Below are positions 62,531-64,000 of a stretch of DNA of 64,000 bases, piece by piece (within the stretch, counting starts at the first letter, position 1; each line of letters begins with the position of its first letter). A program made the position numbers and the translations under genes. A model generated the notes under the pieces. That model saw only the letters and a program-made list of their open reading frames with translations. It did not search any database and was not told the origin of the DNA. Source of the stretch: Harmothoe impar (lineage: Eukaryota > Annelida > Polychaeta > Phyllodocida > Polynoidae); NCBI GenBank assembly GCA_947462335.1, contig OX381721.1, forward strand, positions 32,912,303 through 32,976,302, read 5' to 3'.

Positions 62531-63041
62531 TCTAGTGCCACAGAATTGGGGATAGATATTATACTTGCAGGATAAAGACTACATAACTTTTTGCATTCAA
62601 GCAAATTGAAGAAAACTAATTAAAATTATACTCTACGCCAAGTATGTTTATTTAAGAGCAGAATATAGTGCATCAACCTGTCTTAGCCACACTGTGCCTC
62701 TGGAATAATCTTTTTGGAAGGGTTTTAATCGTTTATTGACCACATTAATGTACAGTAAGGTCTCGTCCATGATTGTATAAGACTGTATAACAGTACTACA
62801 GATGAATGTAAAGTATCACAAGGGTATCACAGATGTAATCTAACAAAGTATATTATTGCTGTCAATAACAATTAGGAAATGGCACTCAGCAAAGCTGATT
62901 AAACAAGCTTCTGTGTATCCGTACTGCATTGTATCTCTCCCTATATATATTTAACTTAATAATAAACTCTATTGTCTTTGTGATGAAACCTAACCTTTCA
63001 CGGAAAGAAAGACGAATGACCTCCGCGATTAGTCTGTAATG

Positions 63042-63240
63042 CACACACCCTAACCTCTACTAAGCATGTGGACAGAACGTGACAGCGTCATACAACCTGC
63101 GGCTTTGTTACCTTACTAGGGTGTACAAGGCCACCATTGGTCAACTCATGCACGTGACCTGGGAGATGAACCACCACATCACAGAGTGCTCATGTTACCA
63201 TGTTCTATATCAGGAGACAATAACAACGGCTTTGTTATGC
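63042..63240 (+). repeat. Block A, copy 5
   Basis: Core conserved, with GAGATGAACC in place of GAGATAAACG. The frame is open to about 63289 but is not supported in other copies. Confidence 0.8.
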
Positions 63241-63950
63241 TACTGGGGTTCACTACCCAAGCTGGCCAAGATTGGTGTGAAGATTGAATAGTTCTGACCA
63301 ATGAGAGGGGCTGTAACAGCTGTCAGTCTGTGTGTGTGGAGATAAGAGGGTGTGTCCTATTGGATGACACCCAGGGTTGTAGGAAGGACAGATATATTGC
63401 TAGTGCAGCCCGTCAAGCTTTGGGCATCAGCTTATATACTCTGGCACCTGTATCTGATAAACTGGACATATCCACACACAGGTACAATAAATAGTCTACG
63501 ATCGCAAAACCTGCTCCTCCCTCTCTGTATGCCTGTGGAAACATCAGGTTCTATCTCTTTTTTCTTTCCTCACTCTATGAAGAAACTGCTGAATATATGT
63601 ATACGAAACAATATAAATGGCCTATAATGGCTATTAGTTTCAAACACAATTCAAACACATTTCATTTGTTAAAATAGGTAAGGTATACATGGCAGGAACA
63701 GGCACTGAAAATGTGCTTTTTTTCTGCTACTCATATATAAAAGAGATTTAGTTGTCTCTAATTAACTCCGCTCATCAGAAATGCTGGTGTTGTATTAACA
63801 TGGTCTACCGGGCTATACATCTTCAAGGCACATGTTAATTAGTTTTCATAATGTAGCAACTTGGCACTAGTGCGCAATTCACTGCTCTGTTAGTGCACCA
63901 TGCTACCCATCAGAAGTGTAGCAATCCTCCCTTAATGACATGATACATAG

Positions 63951-64000
63951 GGCTGTGTCTCATGACATCGGGCCAATGTTTTCATCTTTGACCGGGTGCC
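63951..64000. mobile_element. MITE family 1, left end of a copy
   Basis: GGCTGTGTCTCATGAC, then a TTTTCATCTTTGACCGGGTG iteron start, matching the left ends at 27360 and 28739. It runs out of the window. Confidence 0.85.

Larger units (their letters stand above)
61590..63950 (+). repeat. Tandem-array unit 5, beginning (G4-H4-A5)
   Basis: Block G4 lies at 61640-61745 (AGAATGACACAGTG, ACATAAAATGTGTTGTTC), a degenerate minisatellite at 62084-62262, H4 at 62280-62530 and A5 at 63042-63240. Stretch 62531-63041 and 63241-63950 hold no supported gene. After A5, GGATGACACCCAGG and CAGATATATTGCTAGTGCAG match the sequence after A4 near 44070. Confidence 0.75.

Overview
The window reads as intergenic DNA of an animal, most likely an aquatic invertebrate. 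It is AT-rich and has no recognisable host gene. It carries three large mobile elements of kinds common together in invertebrate genomes (a Ty3/gypsy LTR retrotransposon, a tyrosine-recombinase retrotransposon of the Ngaro type, and a long terminal-inverted-repeat element with Polinton-type ends), plus many MITEs, minisatellites and microsatellites. The species cannot be fixed from the sequence. This was read by eye: boundaries of diverged repeats are approximate and no similarity search was run.

The background is a tandem array of four to five old copies of one unit, roughly 7-10 kb long after large insertions are removed. Each unit carries conserved blocks in a fixed order, labelled here G, H, A, B, C, F, D, E and I. 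Units start near 307, 8020, 27713, 42870 and 61590. Block A (about 110 bp almost unchanged in five copies) and block E (TATA-box and initiator-like) are the most conserved. Unit 1 is intact. Unit 2 is split by the gypsy element, unit 3 by the Ngaro element and unit 4 by the Polinton-like element. Smaller MITEs sit at sites whose empty versions can be read in sister units.

The gypsy element (8291-20981, minus strand, 12.7 kb) has LTRs differing at about two of 437 positions, a 4-bp target duplication, a tRNA-His-type primer site, and a long coiled-coil Gag with a CCHC knuckle. The Gag stop overlaps a textbook -1 frameshift signal, and PR-RT-RH-IN follows. Downstream lies an unusual third gene of 1140 codons with two zinc-finger-like motifs, under what looks like its own promoter. 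A stop codon in the integrase core and a changed reverse-transcriptase motif suggest this copy is defective although young.

The Ngaro-type element (37125-41908) has split direct repeats (A1 - genes - B1 - A2 - B2), a glycine-rich zinc-finger ORF1 broken by one in-frame TGA, an RT/RNase H gene and an overlapping tyrosine recombinase gene.

The most unusual object is the 9726-bp element at 49865-59590. It has a perfect 6-bp target duplication (CTCATG) and AG termini, and roughly 375-bp inverted repeats built from recurring octamer, CACGTG, CCAAT and GC-box-like sites. It contains two orphan reading frames with recent internal duplications, clusters of strong hairpins and several tandem repeats. 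None of the usual Polinton genes is present. It may be a non-autonomous Polinton relative or an undescribed virus-like element.
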